Source: Sinohyriopsis cumingii
Lineage: Eukaryota; Mollusca; Bivalvia; Unionida; Unionidae
Assembly (NCBI GenBank): GCA_028554795.2
Contig: JAPYKE020000263.1
Coordinates: 2,197,501-2,261,500, forward strand
DNA: 64,000 nucleotides
Direction: 5' to 3'
Shown: piece by piece, positions 53,212-64,000 of the stretch
Numbering within the stretch: position 1 is the first letter of the stretch
Layout of the letters: every line of letters starts with the position of its first letter
The notes under the pieces: generated by a model
What the model saw: only the letters and a program-made list of their open reading frames with translations
Told to the model about the DNA's origin: nothing
The model's database searches: none
Translations under genes and position numbers: made by a program

Positions 53212-54042
53212 TAGGACATTTTAAATCCTGGGAAAAGTGTTAAACGTGTGAGTTACGAAAATAGGTGAAATGAGTAAACGTATTTTCAAGATGTTGACAT
53301 ACATGCCTTAACATGGCACAATCTAAATCAAATCTAAATCAAATCACCACTGCCCTAGGTGAAATTTAGATCTGATTTGAATAAAATGGAAGTTTTGCTA
53401 AAAATAAGATTCTAAACCTGTCATGTTTCGAGAAAACACAATTTTCAGTAATCCTAAAAAAATTAGAAATTAAAAAAAAAACTTTGAGTGTATGCATGGT
53501 ACAGGTAGTATGTATAAACGTTAATCGGTAATGATTGGAACTGATATAAAACTATCCCTTTGGCAGTTTAAATATCAGCGATTAAAAGAAAAGAGGTCAA
53601 GGTTTCACATTAACTGGCTGACATTAGAAACTGGGGGGGGTGGGGCAGACTATTGACCCAACCCCCTTGCCCAATGTGTGAGCGCACATGGAACATGCTT
53701 TTTCTCCCTGTGATACGCCTTATTATTCCCCCCAGGACAAGCCCGTTTTGCATATTCTGGTCAGCTCTGGCTAAATTGCAAAATAGCTAAAGTTTTGATT
53801 TAAGTACACAAACAATAAAACCATTGTGACTATTAAACAGTAATTCTTATCCTTAGGACATACTTCAAAGAAACCATGTTCGACAGTGTGTGTATGTAAG
53901 CATCAGCAATTGATTGCCAAATAAACGATGCCTATTTTGTTGTTACTTACGATGCCATGGTCTTCATTTTAACAGTTCAAATCTGCAGTCACAAGTTACT
54001 GTGCATGTGGCAACTATTTTTCCCACGTTTTGTGCTCAACCT
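53212..54042. other. non-coding, probable intron
   Basis: No gene recognised. Confidence 0.4.
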
Positions 54043-55495
54043 TATTTCCTTAGGTTTGTCTTAATGCATGTACCACTGTTTGCAGAATAAAATATTTATT
54101 CTGAATTAGTTCTTTGGGGGCACATATACTGCATGGTATATTTTGTTTTATTCCGTGTTTTAATTTAATTATGGTAATTAAATGTTACATATATGGTAAA
54201 GGAATGTCAGGTGTTATCTGGTCAAGTTTCTTTGGCAGAAATGGAGATGTGATTTTGTTTGCGGAGAAAATTTCACAGCATTCAACTCTTGTAAGAAAAG
54301 ATTCAATCCATTATTGGCAATACTTGTGCATGATCTTTAAGCTTTTCTAATTACATTTAGCTCACCAGGCCATAAGGCTAGGTGACCTTCAGAAATGGCC
54401 TCCTGTCTATATTTATTGTCTGTCCATCAACAATTGCATTTTACCTTTTTGGTATTTGTAGTTCTCAACTGATTTCAGTACAGCCCGGAGTAAATATCAT
54501 GTAAATTGCAGAACTGCTTTATAAAGAGCAAGATCCTTGCATATTGAGTGATTTAATATTTCCTTAGGTTTGTCTTAATGCATGTACCACTGTTTGCAGA
54601 ATAAAATATTTATTCTGAATTAGTTCTTTGGGGGCACATATACTGCATGGTATATTTTGTTTTATTCCTTGTTTTAATTTAATTATGGTAATTAAATGTT
54701 ACATATACGGTAAAGGAATGTCAGGTGTTATCTGGTCAAGTTTCTTTGGCAGAAATGGAGATGTGATTTTGTTTGCGGAGAAAATTTCACAGCATTCAAC
54801 TCTTGTAAGAAAAGATTCAATCCATTATTGGCAATACTTGTGCATGATCTTTAAGCTTTTCTAATTACATTTAGCTCACCAGGCCATAAGGCTAGGTGAC
54901 CTTCAGAAATGGCCTCCTGTCTATATTTATTGTCTGTCCATCAACAATTGCATTTTACCTTTTTGGTATTTGTAGTTCTCAACTGATTTCAGTACAGCCC
55001 GGAGTAAATATCATGTAAATTGCAGAACTGCTTTATAAAGAGCAAGATCTTTGCATATTGAGTGATTTAATATTTCCTTAGGTTTGTCTTAATGCATGTA
55101 CCACTGTTTGCAGAATAAAATATTTATTCTGAATTAGTTCTTTGGGGGCACATATACTGCATGGTATATTTTGTTTTATTCCTTGTTTTAATTTAATTAT
55201 GGTAATTAAATGTTACATATACGGTAAAGGAATGTCAGGTGTTATCTGGTCAAGTTTCTTTGGCAGAAATGGAGATGTGATTTTGTTTGCGGAGAAAATT
55301 TCACAGCATTCAACTCTTGTAAGAAAAGATTCAATCCATTATTGGCAATACTTGTGCATGATCTTTAAGCTTTTCTAATTACATTTAGCTCACCAGGCCA
55401 TAAGGCTAGGTGACCTTCAGAAATGGCCTCCTGTCTATATTTATTGTCTGTCCATCAACAATTGCATTTTACCTTTTTGGGATTTGTAGTTCTCA
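54043..55495. repeat. 514 bp tandem repeat, two full and one partial unit
   Basis: Units start TATTTCCTTAGGTTTGTC at 54,043, 54,557 and 55,071. The first two are 514 bp and the third stops at ~55,495. They are almost the same (single-base differences such as TTCCGTG/TTCCTTG). Each contains the dispersed block AGCTCACCAGGCCATAAGGCTAGGTGA, also found at ~60,094 and ~62,592. A 78-codon frame repeats in each unit but has no domain and is not called. Confidence 0.92.
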
Positions 55496-55939
55496 TTAAT
55501 AATAGTGTTTGAAGAAATACTTTTAGTATTTTACAGAATTGGTGTTCTTTTGGATTAAAATGCATTTATAATATGGAATGTACTTTCAGAAGGATTTAAA
55601 TGTTTCAACAACAGTTGTACTCAAATAAAGTATCGATTTGAATAAGTATTAAATTTAATTTTCATATATTGTTATTTTGTATTATCTTTTCTTTCATTTC
55701 CAGTATTACTATTGTTTGAATACCTTACGCTTTTACTGTATTTTCTCTCTATCCTTACTTACCTCACATATCGATTTAAGACAGTGAGTGTAAAATTACA
55801 GCAATCAGATACCCTCATCAAACGTGTGCCTTGAAACAATATAAAATGATTTATACTTTTTGCTTCAAAAGGTTAAAGTAAAAAGTAAAACAATCACGTG
55901 TTAAAGCTAATATCTAATTACCAGATTACAGTATTGACC
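55496..55939. other. AT-rich non-coding stretch
   Basis: Nothing recognised. Confidence 0.4.
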
Positions 55940-56245
55940 TTGATTGAAATGAATTGCCACTGAACTTAGACACAAAGACACATTGATCACATTCAAGAGG
56001 GCTCTCAAAACTCACTTATTTCAACTGCAAGAACAAACTTAAAGACCCAATAATGTTTCCTACCTTAAATATTCTCAGCATGTTTTTTTAGTGTTTTCTA
56101 ATGTCATTGTGTTTGCTTTTGTAATCATATCATTGTATGTATTTTATCTTACAGGTGTTGTCTAATGTTGTAAAGTGCTTAGAGCTTCTAAAGATTAGGC
56201 ACTATACAAAGTCCTCATTATTATTATTATTATCATTATTATTTA
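55940..56245 (+). mobile_element. LINE 3' end, second family
   Basis: Encodes the terminal motif of a LINE ORF2, TFKRALKTHLFQLQ (after one base shift). Then follows a 3' UTR ending GTGCTTAGAGC..AGGCACTATACAAAGTCC and an (ATT)n tail at ~56,216-56,245. Different from the family at 41,646 and 60,120. Confidence 0.6.
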
Positions 56246-57870
56246 TCAGATACTAGTAGCTGCATTAATCTCTGGGAATGGAACACTGTAAGGAAATATG
56301 TTGGGCTCATTATCCTATGTGGCTCATTTTCATTGGAGATTTAAATTCATGGTTTGGGTGAACAATGAAAACTACGAAAATTGGTCCCCCAAGAAAATTG
56401 ATGATACTTCAGTAAATAAAAGTGCTGGTGTCTGCATCCATTGTTTGTTTACAATAGAATGTAGTTCCTTTATTCACGTGAATTCAATACGAATTGCACG
56501 CGCATTTAATATTGTAAAATACTGCATGATTCTGACAATGTAAAGTTTACGGCGAAGAAAAATGAGCATATCATAATCTTATTAGCATCTTTTCATTTAT
56601 TTACCCAAGAGAACCTACCAGATCTAATCTGATATTGAAGGTCTTTGGTTCCATATCCATTTTGACTCATTTCACATTGAGTTAAAAGATGAATTTTGTT
56701 CTAGGATAGTGAAAACCATTTATTTTAAAGTTGTTTCAGAAGAGTTTCATTTCCATATTTCCTTAGGTTCATTCTTTTTAAATGTCATTTGTTAAGAAGG
56801 AAGTAAAAATTCTTATTTCTTTGGAGAGAAACATACATAAACATTGCTTTTCGGTTCTAAAAGCATTACATGACTACATTGCAAGTATTTTTTATTAAAC
56901 GATAATGATTAGTTCTCTATAAAATCATTCATTTTACATTTTCATTAATCACATTATTATAATATAAACAAGACCAAATTCAGTATCAGCGAGAAAGAAG
57001 GAAATGCTGAATACATTGGAAATATATTAACTAACATGTTAAATTGTAATTGTATATAAAATCATGAAACCAAACAAACGGTTTCCATTATTGGTTATTT
57101 ACAACCCTGATACCCTAAACTGATAACAGATCACTTAGAAGCATTGCAAAAATTATATTACCATCTCAAAAGCATAACTGAAGAAGTTTCCATGGTTGTA
57201 TACAGAAGAAACCATCACTATATTCAAAGGCATCTTGAGACCACATATGCAGACACGTACAGTTGTAAAGGCAAATGCTGCCTAATCTATAACACAATTC
57301 TTCAGTCCAAATTGTTAAAAAAAATTGACTTACAGGAATGAGCGTTACTAAATTTTAAATGTTTAGACTTGCAGTCAAGATTGAATGTATCTTTAAACAT
57401 ATATAATTTGTGTCATTCAATACCTTTGTGAAAACATTGGCATCATAAAACAAATGCACAATCACAAGGGTCAGATTCACAGCAAAATCAATGTTAAAAG
57501 TTACAAGTGCACTGGTCATTGAACAGTAACCTCAAGATGCAATCTCTGAGTCTACTTGTAACCTGGCTGACTGCTATAGAATGTACAAAAAAGTGATGTA
57601 ATAAAGGATGACATGAAATTTTAGCTGAGAGAATTGGTCTCAATGAAAATATAAACATCCCACTGCAGGCTTGCAAATATTTAAGTTCAGCTTCAGTTTA
57701 TGAAATGAAACCAAAATCTTTGCAACAGTTCAGTATCCTGACAGGGCTTCTGTTAAATCGATTTTATATGGAGTCCCAAGGATCCCCACATTTGAATTTT
57801 CTAGGGTCCTTACAATATGTTAAAGGGTTCCACTTTATAGTTTATACAGTAGGTTGTGTGTCTATGCATG

Positions 57871-57922
<52 letters not shown>

Positions 57923-60015
57923 GTTTCACTAGAATTTTGGTGAAAATAAGAGTTTCACCAGCAAAAGTTGCAGTCCCCTCTCACAAGCATGTTGGGTATA
58001 CATGAAGTGGATAAATATCCATTATAATGCCAGGAATAATGAGACACCAAACCTTGTCAGTTTTACTTATATGTAATTCTTTCACATATTCATGTATTAA
58101 AATTGATATCCCATCAGTGAACTTGGGAACACGCTACTCAAGGACGTTATTTAGACATTAATATGTAGCATCCTCCAAAACAAAAATATGGGGCAAGGCG
58201 TCTTAATTACAGAATTGCATGATCATGAATTTAATTGAATATTTTCCAATGAGCATTTTTGTGCTCAATCCTGAATGCTGTATTTCATTACTCTCATATT
58301 CTTCTTTTAAAGTTTGTAAAATGGTGCTGATTTGTCCTTTTTCTGATCTGACATGTTTTGAAGTTTGCAAAGATCCATCAGCTCTAACATTTTTGTCGTG
58401 TATCATCCACCAGTCACACTGTAAAGTATCTTGCCTATAATCTGGCGCCATTTTCTATAAAACCACAGACTGGTCCACTACCTAATTTTAATATGAATAT
58501 AATGAATCTATGAGGCTATGGTCAAGTTGATGAAACCCATTTGTTTTCTTGGGAACAAACTGGGTCATATATAGTTAAATAAATAGAAAATGGAAATTTC
58601 TTACTCAGCAGTGACGTTTTGATAGCAGATTCTCAAATTTATAAGAGTGGAATTAAAGAGATGATACTAAAAATGATAAACACATCTTTTGACTGATTTT
58701 GATTTATTTTGTTTTTTAATTTACCAAAACAGCTTAATCCATGTACTGGAGAACATAAAATGTAATTTGTTGAAAAAAGGCATAATGATTACGACAAAAG
58801 CATAATGGCTGGCATGCACGCATTTAATGCCCAAAATAATTATTCAGATTTGCAAACGGCATTTCAGGTCTCAATTGAAAACCACAAATGGTAATAATAT
58901 TTAATGTAGGATTTATCTTCTAATTTTGAATCCTTAGCATGTCACCCTTTCGAGATCATGTGCACTATACTTATTTGGTTACACTTGGAAATGAACACAA
59001 TGCATAATTAATGAGCATGACTTCAACAGATAGCATATAAAATCCTTGATACCTCCATTTCGAGAAACCTCAACCTTTTCAGCAAGCTGGAAATCGACTT
59101 CATCAGCAATTTTTATTGTGTCCTACAGGACCCATTGGCTTGGATTTTGATGCATCATTTTTAATTTTATTGCATTTGGTATGCACATTTGTGCATTATA
59201 GGAAGACCTACCTGCTCTCATTGCACTTTTACTACCTTTTCCACTGGGACATACTTTTAGTATATATAGTAGTTTCCATCTTAGATGGAGACGTTTCTCA
59301 CTATGCATGGTTTCTGCCCCATGTCACTTGGCCTGGAATTAGAACTAATCAGTTTGGTTCTCCATTTGAATAACTTGCAGTTACATGGATTATCAAGTTT
59401 CAAGTTTTTTTAATAACTATTTGTTATTCAGACCCCAATGAAAATATAAAAATGTGATTTACACATATTGGTATTGCTTTTTGACTCAACTTTATAGTAT
59501 TGAACTATTTTTGTTGTCATTGAAATAGTTAATATTTTCAGGACTTGTGTTGGTGTATATATGGTTTGTGAAAGTTGATTTTTTTTCCCACTGCAATGAG
59601 CTTGATTAGCACAAGAATGTGGGAAATGTTTATTTAACTGTATTGATGTGCTTTTATGTCCACAAAGGCACATATGTGTATGTGTGCAAGTGTTTCTAAG
59701 AAGTATCAGATATTAAAACTTTGATATTTAGTGTATAACAATGATGTGGTTATCAATTCTTTGGTGAATAATAAAATATTACACTTTATTTTTTTAAAGT
59801 GTTTTTATACACATGTAATTGGAATGTAGGTGTTGATTCCAAGCATATACATGTACAACCTATTTATATCATTAAATTTTTTTCCAAGGCAGTTGAAATT
59901 TAAATTGTGTTATTTCATTTTTACCATAATGACTTTAAAACCCGCACCTCGAATGGTAAATAGTTGTTCATTTGATTGTCCTTCAAACTGGAAAAAAAAT
60001 GAGTATGATCCACTC
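56246..60015. other. non-coding, probable intron; (TG)n(AG)n microsatellite
   Basis: No exon recognised. (TG)n at 57,872-57,908 followed by (AG)n to 57,921. Confidence 0.45.
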
Positions 60016-60119
60016 ATCCACACTTATAAGAAAAGATTCAATCCATTATTGGCAATACTTGTGCATGATCTTTAAGCTTTTCTTATTACATGTAGCTCAC
60101 CAGGCCAAAAGGCTAGGTA

Positions 60120-60985
60120 TAATAATAATAATAATAATAATGACCTTATTTAAAGAGGGTAACACAATTAGCTAAAAACTAATCTACCTTGAGGCCCTCA
60201 TACAAAGGAATTTATTTATTTAAGCTGCATCTCTGAAGCCACTGAATATATTGGGTTTGGAAGAAGGAAATAGAGTGGGCATTTCTAATCTCAGCTGGAA
60301 TACTATTCCAGAGCAGAGTTCCAGAGTATTGGAAACTTTTTTTAAATAACTCCTTATTTGGTTTGGGAATTTTATACTGTTTGGTAGACATGGATCGCAG
60401 GTGGGGAGTATTACCAGGTAGCCTATACTGGAATAGTGGTTGTAAATATTCAGGAGCACTATTCTGAGATATCCTGTACATTAATTTGGCTTTTCTCAAA
60501 CAGATTCGGTCTTTAATAGGTAATATTTTTAACCTACCAGCTAAACTTTCCTTGCTTTCTTTCTGGATTGATATTAGCCCAAATGCTCTTTTTTGAAGAT
60601 GTGCCAGCTTTGCTATGTTTTTATCATTTGAATTACCCCATACTGTACTACAGTAGTCCAAATAGGGTTGTATGTAACTGTTATACAATAGTTTCCTGTG
60701 CCTTTCAGGGAGAAAATGTCTTATCCTACTGAGAAGCCATAAACTTGAATTGACTTTTTTACTGGTATGTTTGATATGTTCAGTCCATGATAGGTTATTA
60801 TCTACCAGAACACCAAGTAGCCTATCATGACAGACTGTTTGCAGATTTGTACCCTTCCATGTCAGACATAGTTCATCACTATCAAGATTTGTCCTTCTTT
60901 GCCGTGTTGAGATAAGTAATATTTTAGTTTTACCAGTATTTACCACCATGCCATTACATGTGCACCAGTTTTCCAGTTTGTTTGT
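60120..60985 (-). pseudogene. non-LTR retrotransposon ORF2, 5'-truncated
   Basis: An open frame of 263 codons (60,212-61,003) with typical post-catalytic LINE text: NGMVVNTGKTKILLIS, then LLGVLVDNNLSWTEHI, LLYNSYIQPYLDYCSTVWGN, and FKKSFQYSGTLLWNSIP. Catalytic motifs lie beyond the truncated 5' end. The 3' end is on the left with GAGGGCCTCAAGG and an (ATT)n tail at ~60,120-60,141. It is inserted into the repeat between GGCTAGGT and GACCTTTAG, which are adjacent in unit 2 (62,606-62,622). Same family as 41,646-42,275. Confidence 0.88.
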
Positions 60986-61976
60986 GACCTTTAGAAATGG
61001 CATCCTATCTATATTTGTTGTCTGTCCATCAACAATTGCATTTTACCTTTTTGGGATTTGTAGTTCTCAACTGATTTCAGTACAGCTTGGAGTAAATATC
61101 ATCAAAATTGCAGAAGTGCTTTATAAAGAGCAAGATCGTTGCATATTGAGTGATTTGGTATTCTATTGGTTAACCTTATTATCATTCTGTGGGTAATATG
61201 GTTGATGCAGTATTCATTAAGCGTGTAATGTATGCTTGTATTATTAAGGTCTTGGATGAGTTTCCTCGTGAGTGAAATCCACACATACTAATGTGGAGAA
61301 TGTCCATGTGATTGACAGAACTTTCTGACCCTCTGAAAGCCAAACATTTGATTTGATTTTGATAAAGAGTGAAACATGGGCTTATATTAGCTCAACTTTT
61401 GCGTATGTTCGTTCATTTCTGATCAAACGTTGATAATTATAAAGATATTGAATATTTTCAAATATTGAGTGAGATCCTTAGATATTAATAATGTAATCTG
61501 ATTGCCTGAGCTTGCTACCACTCTAGGAAGCATATTTGTGATCTGACTTACAATGTATGATTTTATCATCAATGTAAATAATGACATTGATATATGCATA
61601 TTTTTGAGGCCATATTGCATGCGTGCGAATTAAAAGCTTTTATGCATCAACAGTTAGAAGAATATATATGTTCCATTTCTTTAATTAAAGTTAGTTATTG
61701 TCCTTATTCTTTTAATTTTAATGTCATTAATAGGAACCTTTTATCTTTTTGTGCATAATCCTGTAATCAGATATATTGACCTGTTCGACTGTATTGGTAA
61801 AACAATTTGCATTGCTTCCTTCTGTGCAGGAAGAATAAGGACTGTAAGTGTATCAACTGGTGATGGCAGACACAAAATGACTAAGACGGTGCATACATTT
61901 TTTTTATAGATTTTATCATAGATTTCCTTAAAGAATCAAGGCATTAAAATGTCAGAAATGAATCTCTCTATTCCAG

Positions 61977-62030
61977 ATATTGTTGAAATCAAAGAAACTG
62001 CTACAAAGAAGCATGATGCCTTATCAAAAG
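61977..62030 (+). CDS. 54 bp coiled-coil exon, copy 1
   Basis: Between TATTCCAG and GTAAAT, 54 bp, phase 1 at both ends, reading DIVEIKETATKKHDALSKG across the joins. Phase and character match the 51,560 exon. The copy at 63,601-63,654 is the same. Confidence 0.55.
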
Positions 62031-62509
62031 GTAAATTGTTGTATACAAAGTATTTGATTGTTTCAATTGGGCAATAAAATGTATTTATATGATTCTTTTC
62101 AAAATTTAGTATTGTTTGATAGAACCGGATCCAGTGACATTTATTGCTTTGACATTTCATGTTATAGGAAAACCAACATTTTAACAGGAAGCACATATTA
62201 AAACATCAGATTGTAAATGAGCATAATATATGGTCATTGTGCAGGAAAGCTGTTTTTGAAATAGGGCATCATTATCGGTGATGAATCTTTGAGGCATTTA
62301 AATGAGCAGAATTAACGAATTGAATCAGTAATTATAGGTTACTGCATTTGAATGCGAGATATAAATGAGTTTTTTGGATGGAAATACTGCACAATGTTTG
62401 GAGTGCAGTGTATCCATCCAACAAGACGAGTTCATATTTTCTCAGACAAATGCAGTAACATTTTATTATATGCTCATTTTCTTATTTTACCTAAGACTTA
62501 ATTATGTAA

Positions 62510-64000
62510 ACATCCACACTTATAAGAAAAGATTCAATCCATTATTGACAGTACTTGTGCATGATCTTTAAGCTTTTCTTATTACATGTAGCTCACCAGG
62601 CCAAAAGGCTAGGTGACCTTTAGAAATGGCCTCCTGTCTATATTTGTCGTCTGTCCATCAACAATTGCATTTTACCTTTTTGGGATTTGTAGTTCTCAAC
62701 TGATTTCAGTCCAGTTTAGAGTAAATATCATCAAAATTGCAGAAGTGCTTTATAAAGAGCAAGATCCTTGCATATTGAGTGATTTGGTATTCTATTGGTT
62801 AACCTTATTATCATTCTGTGGGTAATATGGTTGATGCAGTATTCATCAAGCGTGTAATGTATACTTGTATTATTAAGGTCTTGGATGAGTTTCCTGGTGA
62901 GTGAAATCCACGCATACTAATGTGGAGAATGTCCATGTGATTGACAGAACTTTCTGACCCTCTGAAAGCCAAACTTTTGATTTGATTTTGATAAAGAGTG
63001 AAACATGGGCTTATATTAGCTCAACTTTTGCGTATGTTCGTTCATTTCTGATCAAACATTGAAAATTATAAAGATATTGAATATTTTCAAATATTGAGTG
63101 AGATCCTTAGATATTAATAATGTAATCTGATTGCCTGAGCTTGCTACCACTCTAGGAAGCATATTTGTGATCTGACTTACAATGTATGATTTTGTCATCA
63201 ATGTAAATAATGACATTGATATATGCATATTTTTGAGGCCATATTGCATGCGTGTGAATTAAAAGCTTCTTTTATGCATCAACGGTTAGAAGAATATATA
63301 TGTTCCATTTCTTTAATTAAAGTTGTCCTTATTCTTTTAATTTTAATGTCATTAATAGGAACCTTTTATCTTTTTGTGCATAATCCTGTAATCAGATATA
63401 TTGACCTGTTCGACTGTATTGGTAAAACAATTTGCATTGCTTCCTTCTGTGCAGGAAGAATAAGGACTGTAAGGGACTTAACTGGTGATGGCAGACTCAA
63501 AATAATTAAGATTGTGCATACATTATTTTATAGATCTTTTCATAGTTTGCCTTAAGGAATCAAGGCATTAAAATGTCAGAAATGAATCTCTCTATTCCAG
63601 ATATTGTTGAAATCAAAGAAACTGCTACAAAGAAGCATGATGCCTTATCAAAAGGTAAATTGTTGTATACAAAGTATTTGATTGTTTCAATTGGGCAATA
63701 AAATGTATTTATATGATTCTTTTCAAAATTTAGTATTGTTTGATAGAACCGGATCCAGTGACATTTATTGCTTTGACATTTCATGTTATAGGATAACCAA
63801 CATTTTAACAGGAAGCACATATTAAAACATCAGATTGTAAATGAGCATAATATATGGTCATTGTGCAGGAAAGCTGTTTTTGAAATAGGTCATCATTATC
63901 GGTGATGAATCTTTGAGGCATTTAAATGAGCAGAATTAACGAATTGAATCAGTAATTATAGGTTACTGCATTTGTATGCGAGGTATGAATGAGTTTTTTA
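62510..64000. repeat. 1.6 kb tandem duplication, unit 2 (runs off the window)
   Basis: Second unit, lacking the LINE. Differences from unit 1 are few substitutions and small indels (e.g. four extra bases near 63,269, and ten missing near 63,324). The window ends inside or at the end of this unit. Confidence 0.88.
63601..63654 (+). CDS. 54 bp coiled-coil exon, copy 2
   Basis: Identical to 61,977-62,030, with the same acceptor and donor. As the exon is phase 1-1 and 18 codons long, use of one, both or more copies keeps the frame. Confidence 0.55.

Larger units (their letters stand above)
60016..62373. repeat. 1.6 kb tandem duplication, unit 1 (with LINE inside)
   Basis: Matches 62,510-64,000 from ATCCACACTTATAAGAAAAG to the end of the window, apart from an 866 bp LINE at 60,120-60,985. 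The spacing of shared landmarks is ~1,625 bp to the right of the LINE. It begins with the dispersed block also found in the 514 bp array, and contains the exon at 61,977-62,030. Confidence 0.88.

Noticed and set aside
54114..54350. 78-codon gene repeated three times
   Set aside because: The repetition comes from the 514 bp tandem unit; the peptide has no domain and no signs of selection that I can see.
59116..59373. 85-codon hydrophobic frame
   Set aside because: AT-rich DNA gives hydrophobic chance frames; no start context, splice signals or family pattern.

Overview
Host. This is eukaryotic, AT-rich, mostly non-coding DNA. It carries two tRNA-headed SINE families with intact target duplications, decayed non-LTR retrotransposons, ~165 bp satellite-like arrays, microsatellites and short split exons. 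The SINE style, the dispersed 'GCTCACCAGGCC..AAGGCTAGGTGA' repeat and a DZIP3/HEPN-like gene point to a marine mollusc, probably a bivalve. That is an inference from pattern memory, not a database match.

Centre (19,591-38,511). A nearly complete Maverick/Polinton (adintovirus-like) dsDNA element lies here. Its 195 bp terminal inverted repeats are identical and end in AG..CT, and it is flanked by the direct repeat TGGCTGA. From left to right it encodes: a packaging ATPase (-); a zinc-ribbon/phospholipase A2 protein and a retroviral-type integrase (+); a family B DNA polymerase fused to a superfamily 1 helicase (-); a Cys-rich zinc protein, a frameshifted HNH endonuclease and a small acidic protein (+); an AT-rich 51 bp tandem repeat; and a block of minus-strand virion genes. 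In transcription order that block is a coiled-coil scaffold-like protein, a pVI/pX-like protein, the double jelly-roll major capsid protein, a second pX-like protein, an adenain-type protease, a coiled-coil fibre-like protein, a small membrane protein and a penton-like protein. Replication, integration, packaging, maturation and virion genes are thus all present. The copy is disabled: the integrase is split by a 3.87 kb insertion with identical 453 bp terminal direct repeats, the penton-like and HNH genes are frameshifted, and the protease reading frame has no AUG upstream of its conserved N-terminus.

Left flank (1-19,590). SINEs, a palindromic foldback at 5,049-5,325, two degenerate ~165-190 bp arrays (5,350-5,860 and 15,380-16,150), three pairs of unnamed dispersed repeats, and one candidate host exon (17,791-18,029).

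Right flank (38,512-64,000). SINE and LINE relics (one LINE carries a nested MITE-like element with a 6 bp target duplication), a THAP-domain pseudogene, a 514 bp tandem triplication, and a host gene. That gene starts with a DZIP3-like HEPN exon at 48,976 and appears to continue through a 108 bp exon (51,560) and a 54 bp exon that is present twice (61,977 and 63,601) inside a 1.6 kb tandem duplication. All these exons join in phase 1.
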